Shown: positions 18,540-31,140 of the stretch, in pieces
How the letters are laid out: every line of letters begins with the position of its first letter
Numbering within the stretch: position 1 is the first letter of the stretch
DNA from: Anaspis maculata
Taxonomy: Eukaryota; Arthropoda; Insecta; Coleoptera; Scraptiidae
Length of the DNA: 64,000 nt
Direction: 5' to 3'
Assembly (NCBI GenBank): GCA_949128115.1
Contig: OX421966.1
Span: 63,299,416 to 63,363,415 of the forward strand
Made by a program: the position numbers and the translations under genes
Notes under the pieces: generated by a model
What the model saw: only the letters and a program-made list of their open reading frames with translations
The model's database searches: none
What the model was told of the DNA's origin: nothing

Positions 18540-21330
18540 AGCAAAAAACTCGGTTAAATGAGTATAGTGGTATAGGTAGGTACCTACCTAGTGTTGTGGT
18601 ACAAAAAAGGCAGCGAAGCAGAGCAGCCGTTGGCCTGGAGGAGAGAGTGCAAGAGATGAGATTGATTGTAATAGTGTGGCATTGTTGACTTTTTTAAAGT
18701 TGTCGAGTACATTGTCGTTGCTGGAAAATTGGCGATTTTAAGCTTCGATTCTGGGAGATTTCAAGATTTTCTAAGCGAAACGAAACGAACAAAGTTTGTG
18801 TTTTGTGTCGTGCACCTGATTAAAAATTAAACTGTCCAAATTTTGCAAATTCGTAAAACCTGCAAGTAACATCAGATTAATTAATCTTTTTCAATAATTA
18901 TTATCAAGCTTCAAAAGAAACGAACTTCCATGCCTCATATCGCTTATATGCAACTAAGCAAAACTGTTTAGGTACCTAGGTACGTATAGAAAATTTTGAA
19001 TTCATATCGCTGATATCAGATTCTGTTCAAAATGTAGAAAACCGTAAAAAAAATATCATAACTGGGCACAATCCATAGGCGGATTATAAGGATCAGCAAA
19101 ACTACTTGACTTCAAATATGAATGAAATAAATATCAAATTAGCAACTGAGCAAGGAGCACGCGGCAAGAAGTACAAAATGAGCCTTGAATTAATGAAATT
19201 GAAAATATGCTTCAATGATGATAAAAGGTACTTAATAAATAATGTTATTCAGTTGTAATGAGCAATTATTAACAGAGTTATTATTTTATTACTTCTTTAA
19301 TTATCGAAGTAGGTATTATATTCTGGGATAACTATATATTCTCTAGATAATCAAATATCTGCTGTTCCACTTCCTCAGCTATGAGGGGCCTTGACTTCCT
19401 TATCAAGCATTATCATATATTGTTTTCCGGAAAAAAATAAAAGATGTATCGTTTTATGCATATCCACTTTCAAAATTTGTACCCGGTTGAATTGAAAAAA
19501 AAAAGATTTTCTTATCTACACTGTACCTATTTGGAGTTTAAAATAGTTGAGAGTGACGAATGCCTTATGAATAATAACTGTAACTGAACTAATTGATGAA
19601 AATATATTTTTTCTCAGCATTTCTACATTTTTGTCTCCTTTTTCATGATCCACTCGATGATCCGCTTCTGATTTTTCATCCCCTTTCCACGTTTCTCGCC
19701 GCAGGCTTTGAATGTTCAAATATCTATTTAGTCACTCTCGACTATTTTGAATTTTGATATAGGCACAGTTTATGAAAAATTTGTAGCTCCTTTTTGCAGG
19801 GTAAATCATGATTAGATCAAAATAATAAGCTGCTATCAAGAGAGAAGGCAGGATTTAGAAACTGATCGTTCGAGTTTTCTTCAGAAATTTTATCACATTT
19901 TTCTGTTTATCACCACTCACGTTCTGCCCTCACAGGGTATAATTAGTACTTTTTTTGATCTATTATACTGTCGAATTGTAATGTGGAAAAGCAATACAGT
20001 GAGTAAAATGAAGCGATCACCAAAATATCCTTGAAGTTCGAAGAACCATAACTTCTTAGTTACGTTCGCGAGTAAGAAAATTCAGTGCCGATCTCACACG
20101 GAATCTCCTGATACAGAGCTCAATAATTCTTTTGGTCTGATTATGAATCACCCAGTATAATAATGATTCATCCAGTATACTACGTAAATTTTTGATTCAT
20201 GGCACAGCGGCTCTATTGAAGTGTCAGGTTGCATAAGTGTTACTGGAGTCTTAGCTGACAAAGAGGCCTTGAGATAAATTCTCATGAGCAAAAAAAAATT
20301 CGGTACCATTGTCAAACTTGAATTGTTACAGGTTTTGTTGGTCCCTTCATATTTGACGGTCAAGAATAAAAATTGAAATGTTGCGAATTTCACTTTTTTG
20401 CGAAGGATCCGCATAACGTGCATCCGCCTTCATTCGAATTTCAAGTTAGCTCAGTCGATTCTTTGAGATTTGTGATAAATTAAGGAGCCTTTGAAGATGT
20501 CATCGATTGTGATGAGTGATGGCTGATGAGCCATCAGTTATGATGAAAATATATCGGGTGCTTTGGGTTTCAGAAGATTGAGAAAACTCTGTGATATACC
20601 TACTCAGCAATTATGTACAGGATATTCGTTCGAAAATGTTTCCTCCTCACTGGAGACCCTCCCCAAATTGATTCCAAATCAAATCATCTTCCTGGTTTCT
20701 ATGTCTGCTCGCGAAAATTCCAGAAAAGATATCGTATACAAAGTGCAAAACGCAAAAAATCAAAATGAACATTCTGTATTCTACAACTGGGATCAGTTTG
20801 GCTATTTATTCTGATTACAATTATAACATGACACCCAAGAAGTTTTTTCACGGATAAATACATGGAAAAATCATGAATTTTGAGTCGACTGACACTCTAT
20901 TGACTCAGCTGGCTATGATTCTTACTGTCAAACTTGATAACCGAATGATGATTCAAACATAGTATTTCCTAATTTTTCAATCTCTCTTGTCAAAATTTCT
21001 CACAAAATATCGTATACTGGGTGTGACCTACTTCTTTCACGCATTGAACAATGAACACTTTGTATTTCATAATGAGAATAATCAATTGCGCTACACAGTA
21101 AAAATAATTAGGCAAAAGGTTACCTACCTACTCTTGTGGTCAAACTACCAGTTCCATTTATTTACAGTTTTCATTATTTCCGATCAGTTTCGTCCTGGGT
21201 TTCGTTATGTTTCGGAACATCGTCGAGGTTTGAGTTGTACAATTATGTAGGTATAAATTGGTGAAATTTTGGTTTGTCAAGTTTGTCAAATATTTTTGAC
21301 TGTAATATGTATCCATCCATAGATCATTCA
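18540..21330. other. Noncoding DNA, presumed first intron of gene 2
   Basis: AT-rich. The only structures I see are an inverted pair at 19545-19559 and 19730-19746 (TTGAGAGTGAC / GTCACTCTCGA), and a hairpin TGATGGCTGATGAGCCATCA at 20517-20536. Open frames are short and lack coding bias. Confidence 0.5.
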
Positions 21331-21331
21331 A

Positions 21332-21929
21332 CCGGGTGTTCTTTAAAACTATTAAGTGCAGTTTGACAAATACAATAGAAATGCAATACAACTGCAATAC
21401 AAATGCAGTACAAATGCAATATAAATGCAGCACAAATGCAGTACAAATGCAGTACAAATATGCTATACGAATGCTGCTGTACAAATACTAGACAAACACA
21501 ACACAAATACAGTACAAGTACAATATAAATACAATTAAAATACAATACAAATGCAATAAATTCACATCACATAATTATGTTTTGTTTAAAAAATTCTCGT
21601 AGTAACAAAAACAATTTCCTACAAGCCAAGTTCGTATGACAGAGGTAAGCACTACATTTTTCATCTGTCGAACTTCCAGAGGCAGATGGTTGGAGAATTT
21701 GATGCCCAAATGTTCGGCAGAAAGCCGGGTTGTCGTAAGCCGGTGATGAACGTTCCTGAAGTGCTCCTTGACTCTGGTATCATATAATGTGATCCACTTA
21801 ATTATTTTTCTCAAACTTTCTTTCATGTTTATGATGGATCAGTTATTATTCAGACACCTTGATCAAATCGCAGACATACGTTTCCACTTCCACAGCTCAC
21901 TTTAATTCTTAATTCACAAAAACACCCGG
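21332..21929. mobile_element. Possible CCGGGTG-ended element containing a minisatellite
   Basis: Ends CCGGGTGTTCTTTAAA (21332) and TTCACAAAAACACCCGG (ending 21929) are inverted over CCGGGTGTT. TA follows the right end but the left flank is AA. The interior is not palindromic. The weak ends make this tentative. Confidence 0.35.
21366..21565. repeat. CAATACAAATG minisatellite
   Basis: About 17 imperfect tandem copies of an 11-12-base unit (CAATACAAATG, GCAGTACAAAT and variants). Apparent peptides rich in LYCIC from this stretch are repeat artefacts. Confidence 0.85.
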
Positions 21930-21989
21930 TACAAGAATCCCTGTCGATGGCATCATACAGAACGAAACTGATGGTCGGCAGTATTTGAA

Positions 21990-22560
21990 GCATTTACTCT
22001 GGTTTGACTGCAAAACTTACCTTTTGAATCATTTCTACACTGAAACCACTGGAAACATGATGGTTTCTTACTGAAAATTTTCATATTTTGGTTGCATTAC
22101 AAATATAGGTACATATTATACGACACTGATAACCTTTATAATATTGAACAGACAAAAATTATGGAAATCTCAGTCTAGTAGAGTAGGCAGTAGTTATACA
22201 TATTAACTTAGCCGCTCGACTATGGATCCTACTGTAAAATTTGACATTTTATTTCCAAGTTTGACAATAAGAGTCATAGCCAACTGAATGCGAGCTCTAC
22301 CGAAAGCTTTCTGAGTGAGTTAACTTTGATCTGAGTATTGCTATGACACAGCTGATAACATGGCACGTTGCTTAGAATTAGCACCAACAACTAGCTCAAA
22401 TTGAAGCGAGATTGTCCATATTCACCTGAAATTCTATGATTTTTTTTATGAATTGATTCTCATGAATGAATCTATGAATACTTATGTGCAAAAGAACTGT
22501 GGAGTGTCAGTATTATTTGTTATCATCAGAATATGAGGCAGAATCGACTAAAAAAATGAA
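21990..22560. other. Noncoding intronic DNA
   Basis: AT-rich; no repeat, RNA gene or exon recognised. Confidence 0.5.
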
Positions 22561-22562
22561 AT

Positions 22563-23270
22563 ACAGGGTGCTTCATTTGGAAAAATGTGTGGCACTCTAT
22601 GATAGGTATACAATATTTGTATATTTCAGTGAACAGATTTGAAAACTACGTGAAAAAGGCGCTTAGAGAAAAAAAATCCTAGTGAATTGCCTCTTTCAGG
22701 GTGTCCCAATGGCTCCTGATCAAAAAATATATTCTTCAATAATTCCATAATGAAGTTCCCTCGGAAGTTCCTGTCCCTTAGCAGATGGATAGACCATGTT
22801 TTTGTTATGGGATGCTCGTTGGCAGTCATTTTTCATTACATTTCACAAATCGGTGATATTCCATCATATGTTACTTCTACAACAGCCTTTGGAATTATTC
22901 GGAATGATTGATGAGAAAATGTCGTAATCCTGGTATAGTTATCAAAGAATGAACCAAAATATCAATTCATTTGATTGCCAACGTTGGATATTACCTTACT
23001 CTTCAAATATTCCAAAGAAGGGTAGAAGTAGCAGGGAATGGAATATTTCGATTTTGTTTAATATGTGGCAAATGTATGCAGTGAGCATCCCATGACAAAA
23101 ACCTTGTCTATCCATATATCTGCTGGAACAGGCATTTTATCACTAGAATCCATTTGAAGGCAATATGTACATTGTACATTCCTGGGTGATGAACTGTTGG
23201 TTTCTGAGAGTTGCGCGCAATGATATTTTTTTTTAAGTTCACAAGAGCTGCAAAACATTGAAAAATCGGA
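22563..23270. repeat. Degenerate palindrome starting CAGGGTGCTTCATTTGG
   Basis: A CAGGGTG end follows TA at 22561-22562. The segment 22768-22825 (GATGGATAGACCATGTTTTTG..GGGATGCTC) is the inverse of 23071-23136. A matching right end was not found, so it is probably a truncated foldback. Confidence 0.5.
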
Positions 23271-23536
23271 CCTTTTGCCATTAAAATCGTGAGAAATCCT
23301 TTGAAAATACGTCTTGACCTAATGTCGTTCGGCTTCCATGCTGGTCATTATTATTGTTTGAGCTGATGAGCTGATAGAACTGAACTAAACATGATGTGGT
23401 TCTAAAGTTTCAGAAAATTTTTATATAGTCCATAATCATCTTGGCTTAAACCTGGACTTGAAATTGTTTGATTCAAGTTTTTTCTACATTCTAGTAAGTA
23501 GCCCATTGTGTTATGGGCTTGATATAATTTTCTTCA

Positions 23537-25598
23537 CAGGCTGGCCCAACGAAAACACAACAGAGGGGTTCTCGGACATTTCGCCTCATTTTTTTGAAAA
23601 AATCTCGGACAGGTCGATTTTTGTACCAAGGGGGACATCTGAAACATACATTGGCGAATTTCTGTCTTCAGCTTCCTCATTCTTACTCACCCCAATATTG
23701 AAATTTCAACTGACACCACCTACTTTTCGATTGCGATACATCAAATTGAAGAGAATTGGTTTCTCTTTCTGAAAAATACATTTTTAAAGTTTTCAACCCC
23801 CCTCCTCGCCCCCCCCCCCTATTTTCCTAAAATTCTTTGATTGTCCAATTCATTATCTTTGACCTCTCAATTTTCTGCATTCCAGTCAACGTCATCCTGC
23901 ACAGCATCAAGGAAAACAATTTTCTGTTGGAAAATTGTCATCCAAATTTACGCCTTAGCTCCCTCTACCACAACTCCAAATCAAAAATGACACTATCTAC
24001 TTTATGATACATCAAATTAAAGGTAGTTGAATTTTCTTCTTGGGCAAAATTTTTTCAAAATTTTCAAATACCCCAATTTTTCTCTTAAAATACTTCGAAT
24101 GTTTAATTAATTGGGGGAGGGGTTGAAAATTGAAAAAAATTGTTTTCGGCAAAAGAATTCAATTTCCTTTAATTCGATGTACTTATCACAAAGTAGGTGG
24201 TGTCTTGTTGAATTTTGAAGTTGGGGTGGGAGAGAGCATAAGGATGAATTTGGGTGAGTGAGTAGGTTCTCTTGTACTGTGACTCTAGTTGGCTGGGCAA
24301 ATTTTCTACTTTAGCATTGTAGGTTCCCGCCTTTTTATTTGGTGTTGGTTGACTTCTTCAAAAGTGAAATTATATTTCTCATCAAATTGATATTATAATC
24401 TTGGAGAACTGACTTTGTCATACATGGAGATGCGACTGGACGGGCACAGAGCTGTATCACCGTCATTTAGACACCAGAACCCTACGGGGCCGCCTTCATT
24501 TTAAGTCATCTTGACGGTGGCCATTCAAGGCCGACAAGAACTCGTTCCGTCAAGGTTCAAAACGAAAGTAAATTGAAAACGGAAGGTACTCACATGAATT
24601 TTGGTCCAATACGCAACTTTGAGCGGCTGGGTTTTTTGAAATTCGGTTCAATAAACTTTTTACACGTAAACCATGCTGCAACAGCAGGCCTGCTGGGATG
24701 TTCCTTGTCTTGCCAATAGTTCTTCATGATTCGGCGTGTCTTTTCGACTGGTAGAGGCGGAAAAATTGAAGACTCCATGGAACCCCTTTTTTTGGACGAA
24801 GGACTAGTATTTATTTAGTTTGAATCACGTGAAGTTGAACCGGCTTCGAGAGGTCAGAAATATTTTTGACACCTGTCAAATGTCAAAGCTGCTTTGTCTT
24901 TGATTTATTTGTTCATCGGCGACAATGGAAAACGGGTCGAAAAATCACTACGTTTTCCAATAAAATGGAAAAAAGCGTCAGACATCACGTCCCGCAAAAA
25001 TGTTCCGTCCATCTACAGAGAAAATGCGTAAAAAAGGTGTTCCAAAAATGGACCAAACGACTTCGTGTCTTTTCGTGAATAATTGTGCCAAATTAAGCCA
25101 GAGTAGCCAACTGCAAAGTTTTGGGGATTTTTCTATATTTCAGATTTGGAAACTTGAGAACCAAATCTCACAGCCGACTAGAATCACAACAACAAGTGAA
25201 CATACTATAGCACCTTTTCACTGAAAATTTTCTCCTACGATGCTATCTGGGATGACGCCGACTGAACTCAAAAAAATTGAGGGGTCGAGAATATAAAATG
25301 AGACAGTTAGAGAATTTTAGGAAGAAGGAGAGTGAGGTAAAAAAAATTGAAACTATGTTTTTGGAATGTGAATTTATTTCGCTTTGATTTGATGTATAGC
25401 AAGGTGGGTGATTGGGTGGGTCATTTGAAATTTCGAAGTTAAGGTGGGTGAGTGTAAGGTGGCTTGAGATAGAAATTCGCCAATGTATGAAACGAATATT
25501 CCCCTTGATATAAAAATCAATCTGTCCGACATTTTTTCAAGAAAAAAGAGAAGAAATGCCCCAAAACCCATCTGTTGTGTTTTCGTCGGGTTACCCTC
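23537..25598. mobile_element. Foldback with core B and a foreign insert
   Basis: Left end CAGGCTGGCCCAACGAAAAC (23537); right end GTTTTCGTCGGGTTACCCTC (ending 25598). The arms share GGACAGGTCGATTTTTGTAC / ATAAAAATCAATCTGTCCGA and the GTCATCCTGCACAGCATC / GATGCTATCTGGGATGAC blocks with the elements at 25615 and 49646. About 950 bases (24256-25208) at the centre are absent from those relatives. TA follows the right end; the left flank is CA. Confidence 0.75.
24256..25208. mobile_element. Foreign insert in the core B foldback, with a possible gene fragment
   Basis: Relatives at 26280-26310 and 50286-50320 read 'ttgggta-acactttt' straight through, whereas here that junction is split. The insert has imperfect inverted ends (GACTCTAGTTGGCTG at 24291; CAGCCGACTAGAATC at 25171). 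On the minus strand an open frame from ATG at 24776-24778 runs 61 codons (MESSIFPPLPVEKTRRIMKN, then a basic segment) up to a strong GTGAGT donor just past 24594. This resembles a first coding exon picked up by a transposon. I do not recognise the protein. Confidence 0.45.
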
Positions 25599-25614
25599 TA
25601 TATGTATTGTTATA

Positions 25615-26676
25615 CATGGTGGCCCAACGAAAACAGGACAGAAGGGTTTTCGGGTATTTCACCTCACTTTTTTGGAAAAAGCTCGAACAGGTCGATTTTT
25701 ATATTGAAGGGGACATCTGAAAGATACATTGACGAATTTCTATCTTAAGCCCCCTCACCCCCACCCATCCCAACTTGGAAGTTTCAAATGACACTACCCA
25801 CTTTGCGATACATCAAATTGAGGAGAATTGAATTCTCTTTCTGGAAAAAATATTTCTACAATTTTCAACCCCATTGTCAGAGTTTCCAATGTAATATTTT
25901 TGATATTTTAATTCTCTTCAGTACAGTCAACGTCATCCTGCACAGCATCGGGGGAAAAAAATTTCTGTGTAAAAAGTGTCACCCTAATTCACCCTTTCAT
26001 TCCCCCACCTCAACTTCAAAATCTAAAATGACACTACCTATTTTGTAATACATCAAATCGAAGGGAATTGAATTCTCTTCCTGAGTAAAATAATTTCAGA
26101 ATTTTCAAAAAGCCCCCTTTCCGCCTAAAATACTCCGAATGTTCAATTTATCAGGACAGGGGTTGAAAATTCCAAATAAATAGTTTTCAGAAAGATAAAT
26201 CAATTTCCTTTTATTCGATGTATCACAAAGTAGGTAGTGTCTGTTACGTTTTGAAATTGGGGTGGGGAAGAGGAAAGGGGTGAATTTGGGTAACACTTTT
26301 CTCCACCGAAAATGTTCTCCTTAGATGCTATTTAGGATGAGGTTGTTCAAATTGAAGAGAATTGAGGGGTCAACGATATAAAATGGGACAGTCAGAGAAA
26401 TTCCGAAAGATGGAGGGTGGGGTTGAAAATTTTAAAAATATTTTTTTCAGAAAAAGAATTTGATACTCTTTGATTTGATTTATCGAAAAGTGGATGACGT
26501 CATTTGAAATTCTAAAGTTGAGGTGGGTAGCGGTGAGGGGGCTGAAGATAGAAATTTGCCAATGTATGTTTCAGATGTCCCCCTCGATATAAAAATCGAC
26601 CTGTCTGAGCTTTTTTCGAAAAAATGATGTGAAATGCCCGAAAACCCCCCCGTTCTGTTTTTGTTGGGTCACCCTG
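25615..26676. mobile_element. 1,062-bp TA-bounded foldback, core B
   Basis: Starts CATGGTGGCCCAACGAAAAC after TA at 25613-25614 and ends TTTTTGTTGGGTCACCCTG before TA at 26677-26678. The arms pair throughout, including GTCATCCTGCACAGCATC near 25929 and its inverse near 26320. It has the same core and outer arm type as 23537-25598, but without the foreign insert. Confidence 0.88.
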
Positions 26677-26679
26677 TAT

Positions 26680-28065
26680 GATGAGGAGAACGTCCTAAGA
26701 AACAGCTGATTTCTTCACCACTGGAAAAAGCGGAAAATTTTAGCTGGAAAATACCTTGGAAAACACGTTGAGTGCCATATTTTTTGTGAAAAAAAACTTT
26801 ATTCAATAAATAGACTCTTGCTCTGGCGTTGGTACATGAATACAAATCCGAGTAATCTAAGAAATGCATGTTGAGTTTATTATGTGAAAAAATGTTTATT
26901 GTTGATGTCGTCAATATAATACATAATAAGATATCTATAGGTATATCTACATACTACCTCATACCACCTACCTACTTATTATGATAATGAAGACATAAGC
27001 GCTGGTATAAAGTATTATTTTTTCTCAATTTAATGTTTTTGTACCTATTCCGAATGAACATCGTGTCATGAGCGTCGTAAAAAATCCCTGCTATAATTTA
27101 CAGCTTGTCTTTTGCCTAAATATAGGCAGGTAGGTACCTACTTATGCCATGTATTTTTAAGTACCCAATAATCTTTGAATGAAAAGGAAACCGCAAAAGC
27201 ACATTTGTGTGGAAGCGCGTTTATTTTTTATGCTTTTCGAATCCACACTTGCTCCAGCAGAGGTCAAGGGTATTCTTGGCAATAATATGAGTACTTGAAT
27301 ATAATTTCTGTTGCAAACCACTTAGGTTTTTTGATTAGGTTTTTTTTGCTTAGAGATTCAGATGTTACTGAGTTGAGTACCGTTTTTACCTTATCTTGCG
27401 CATTTGGATAAACAAGTTGCAGGTCGACAAAGTTGTAGCGAGGCATGTTCCGTTCTTAGTAAGGTCAAGTTCATAGCTTAGGTATGTCTTGACCTCAGTC
27501 AACAAAATATGTTGATGCAATAATCCACTTTTATGTGACAAAAATTGATATAGTAGTTAAAGTACTCGGAATACCCAAAGGGACCTGTGAGTGGAGCCTA
27601 ACTGCGCGAACTGAGTTCATCTAGTGGTGCATCTAGATTTGCAGTGGGATTTTAGGCATAGACAATTTCAGGTTCGCCTGTGACCTGGTAATGGTCCACC
27701 ACTTTTTTAAAATCACGAAATTTTACATTTAATACACCCGAAACTATCAGCTCAAAAAGTATGATGTTTATATTGCTGAAATCAAAATTTTATGATCTAT
27801 TCAAATCTGCGAAAAAAGGAGAAGGGTTCAATTTGAAAAAATGGCTGATGACGTCACAGCTTTTACAAAAATTGCGGCAAATATGAAAATATTACATCAA
27901 AATGTGCCGAATTAGAAAACAAAATTGACCTGTTCGAGGCATTTTTTTTGGGAGAAGAAATGCGAATTTTAAATTGAATTTGTTCCATACTTTTGCCCCT
28001 CACTGTATAAAGTAAAATGAGCTATTATGTTCTAGCACTTAACACAATTCTCATTCATCGGTATT
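26680..28065. other. Noncoding intronic DNA upstream of the coding exon of gene 2
   Basis: AT-rich with TAGGTACCTAC-like motifs (26940-27140). TGACGTCACAG occurs at 27850-27860. At 28069 a lone TACAGGGTGTTAGACACTGG resembles a single foldback end without a partner. No exon recognised. Confidence 0.45.
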
Positions 28066-28183
28066 ATACAGGGTGTTAGACACTGGTTGTTGAAAGATCT
28101 GAAGGATGATTCCCATCGAAAATAGAGTCAAAAAATAAAAAATAGGGTATAAAATTAATAAAGAGTTATATGCTATAAGAGCT

Positions 28184-28231
28184 TAAAGAAGTTTAATTTT
28201 TTTTCAGCAAAGAAGTTTAATTTTTTTTCAG
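28184..28231 (+). repeat. 24-bp tandem duplication of a 3' splice site
   Basis: The unit AAAGAAGTTTAA + T(8) + CAG occurs twice in a row, giving two equivalent polypyrimidine-AG acceptors ending at 28207 and 28231, with a further weaker AG at 28248. All lie just upstream of the start codon at 28258. Confidence 0.85.
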
Positions 28232-28239
28232 CAAAGAAG

Positions 28240-28245
28240 ATGTAA
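28240..28245 (+). promoter_or_regulatory. Start-stop upstream ORF (ATGTAA)
   Basis: ATG followed directly by TAA, 12 bases before the main ATG. It is in the mRNA if either of the two duplicated acceptors is used, and excluded if the AG at 28247-28248 is used. Start-stop elements are known to pause ribosomes; that this one is used is inference. Confidence 0.4.
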
Positions 28246-28257
28246 CAGCGCCCTAAA

Positions 28258-28351
28258 ATGCCTCAGACGGTAGTGCGCGGCCACCACGCCAACGGCTATG
28301 CCCACCACTACGCTCAGAACGGACACGCCAAAACCAATGGGCATGCCAATG
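28258..28351 (+). CDS. First coding exon of gene 2 (His/Asn/Gly-rich N-terminus)
   Basis: ATG at 28258 opens 31 codons plus one base, ending at ATG|GTGAGT, a consensus donor, so the exon is phase 1. The peptide begins MPQTVVRGHHANGYAHHYAQ and continues NGHAKTNGHAN. The codons are GC-rich (GCC, GGC, CAC) in a sharply AT-rich neighbourhood, as in the Sas-like exons. Such low-complexity HANG-type starts are common at insect N-termini and do not identify the family. No downstream exon was recognised in the remaining 35 kb. The start is preferred because the only nearer upstream ATG is followed at once by TAA. Confidence 0.65.
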
Positions 28352-29990
28352 GTGAGTTTTGTCTTTTACAGTATACTTTCCTCGCACATTTTTTTGCCCA
28401 ATTAGCAAAAACTGGACGATTCCATGATTTCAATAACTTTGCCCACGTTTGCGGCAGACACACAGGAAGTTCTGACCCAATTATACGTTTTCCGTTGTTG
28501 TTCTGTTCTCTTTCTTCTTTCGCCTTTTCAGTTACCTCTTCTTCCACCTCATCTTCTTCTCGAAGTCTTCTTCCTAATGATATCGGGGTAATTATGGTGC
28601 ATGGCGTGTGAGCCTCGTGGTGGTTGTAAACCCGATGGATAACAATCGAAACTGCACGCTCGTAAATATTTTTAACGTGGACGGTAAATGATACAATTTT
28701 GCTAGACGCGATGGTCTAACACTAGAGAGAAGAACAAATAAATGTGAACAATACAGTAAGCATTGTATGGCATGGTGTGAGGATGAAAACAGACATGAAT
28801 AATCCATGAGATTGTCCCAGCAGATATGCAATAAGCGCTCAAAATCTATACAGCAATTATTTTAAAATATATTTCCTAGCTGTGGGCTCGTGGGTTTTAT
28901 ATTACGATTTTATATTATAAAGATAATCTTTGCAAAATTTTTGAATTTATACACTATAGTAATGAGCAAGGTTTTTTTTTGTTTAAAAAGAAAACGACAA
29001 TTTGTTTGATATATGATAAAATGGCATGTTATGACATAACATCGACTTAATTATAATTGCTGCAAGTTGTTTGGAATAAATTCCGTGATTGCCTTTTAAG
29101 TAAGCACTTAAATACAGTACCCACTATTAGTGTTGAGCTGCCTCTAGGTATATTCAGGAATAAGTACTCGATAATATCAATAAGCTTTTACTTTTCACTC
29201 CTCGATAGGTATGAAATCAGTTCTAAAATGGGATATTATTAGAAAATATAGCCATAAATCATAAAAATGTGATTTTGGTTATGGTGAGGCTTTTGTTTGG
29301 CTTGAAAAATGGCAATCACGTCACGTCTATTTTTTATTGTATTGCAAATGAGCCGTGGTAATAATATCATACCTGCGGAGTAAAACAGGCAATTACTGCA
29401 AATCGGTCACGTTTTTTACAATTTTGCCGTATTATACAAGGCTCGCAAGCAAATTTCGGTATAAATATCGCCTAATTATTTCGATTATTCCTGCCTACAC
29501 ACTCAAGTTGTGCGTAGTGCGTAGGTAACCACTTTGTAAAACAAGACAATAAACAAGCAAAAATACAGTTATTATTGTATCAATTATTTCAACAGTACCC
29601 ACCTAGGTAAGTAATGTGTTTTGTACTGGGTCCAAGTCGCTTTCGGTCATCGTCTCTAACACTTTCACCCCTCAGAACTGGGCTATTCTTGTTCTTATAC
29701 CAAGGGGTTACTCCTGTACCAAGTTGCCATCAGTGATTGTCACGGATTGTCATTACTCATCAGATCTTCAACCTGTCAATTACTGCCCTGTGATAAATCG
29801 CTTCCAGCGATTGTCTTTGAGCCTTCCAAGCTGGTAAACTGGTTTTTGGAAAAAAACGCTTCCCACAAAAATTTCCTTGAAAAATATCCTCTATCAACAA
29901 AACTTCCCTGGGAAATGACGTCTTCAGGAATAACGTTCAAGAAAACATTCCCAGAAAAATCATGTTCATCAGGGCTGATCAGAGCCCTTA
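28352..29990. other. Intronic noncoding DNA
   Basis: Starts with the gene 2 donor. AT-rich; the only feature I note is a stretch at 29830-29990 with repeated 'ttcc..gggaaa' and 'gacgtcttcagg' segments that resemble 37560-37640 on the other side of the satellite. Confidence 0.5.
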
Positions 29991-29999
29991 ATCACAAAT

Positions 30000-31140
30000 G
30001 AAGAAGGCACACGGTGCACACAAGACTACCGAAGGACAAAGTGAGGCTTATCAGGGGTCAAAACGATACGCGGAGTATCGTATCGAGGATACGCGGAATA
30101 TATGGTTCATCAAAGCTCCAAACGACACATCAAGACACAAGGTGGTCCGATAGCGTCTTGAACATCAGAAGTAATACAAAAACGAGCACGCAAGAGCTCC
30201 AAAAGCCACAAAAAAAAACACAGAGAAGAGCCAGATCATCAGGATTTCAAACGACACAATCATAAAGACACTGAGGAGCCGTTATGGCTTCTCAAACTGC
30301 ACAAAAAGAGACAAAGAGGTGCACTAGAGTTCCAAGAGACACAAGAAGACCAAGATGGTTCATCAGAGCTCCAAATGACACATGACGACACAAAGTGGCC
30401 TAATAGGGTCTTGAACATCAGAAGAAATACAAAAACGAGCACGCAAGAGCCTCAAAAAGACACAAAGGGCCAGATAAGGATTTCAAGCTACACATGAAGA
30501 TATACTGCGTGCCAAAAAAAGTGCAACACCCTCTCTCTCCAAGAAAGCGTCATATTTGTCTACTATCATGATAAGCGTCAAAACAAAAGTATGATTCGCC
30601 CCTGAAATTATCCTTCCATTATTCTTCAGCCCCACTGATTTGCTCATCGCACTATTCAAGTCTTCGGTAATGTTGGCCTCTTCGGGTCAAAAGAGGACAA
30701 GAGAAATTGGGATCAGAAGAAGAATTTGTCTGAAATTGGTATTCGTCGAGATCAGAAATTCTAGGGCGGCAGCCAAAATACCTCCGATTATACCTACCAT
30801 TTGTTCCTAATATCTCATAGCAGCCACACCAAGACAAACATTTTCATGAAGAACAAAAACTGGTGGAGGAACAAACCTTTTCTGTCGGTCATAATTTGCC
30901 ATCTCGGTCTATTGGTTGACTTAAGTCTTTGAAACACATTTTCTGTGAAAGTTTCATGAAAAATCGGTCCGCGACATTTTGGAGTTGCACTTTTTTAGCA
31001 GGCAGTATACAAAGAAGCCGCTTTGACTTCGCGCGGCGCAAAAAAAGAGACAAAAAAGTCCACTTGAGTTCCGAAAGACACAAGAAGACAAAGATGGTCC
31101 ATAAAAGCTCCAGACGAGACAAGAAGATACAAGGCAAGGT
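30000..31140. repeat. Diverged left flank of the 244-bp satellite
   Basis: Old copies of the satellite submonomers (GACACAA..GG...TCAGGATTTCAAA, AGAGCTCCAAACGACACAT), increasingly diverged toward 30000 and interrupted by the element at 30505-31005. Confidence 0.8.
30505..31005. mobile_element. 501-bp mariner-like MITE inserted cleanly into the satellite
   Basis: The terminal inverted repeats run about 28 bases: CTGCGTGCCAAAAAAAGTGC (30505-30524) against GCACTTTTTTAGCAGGCAG (right end, 31005). TA lies at 30503-30504 and 31006-31007. Satellite sequence resumes in register on either side (CACATGAAGA before, CAAAGAAGCCG after). The interior is noncoding. Confidence 0.85.

Noticed and set aside
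21158..21545. LYCICTAFVL-rich minus-strand frames
   Set aside because: Translation of the CAATACAAATG minisatellite.
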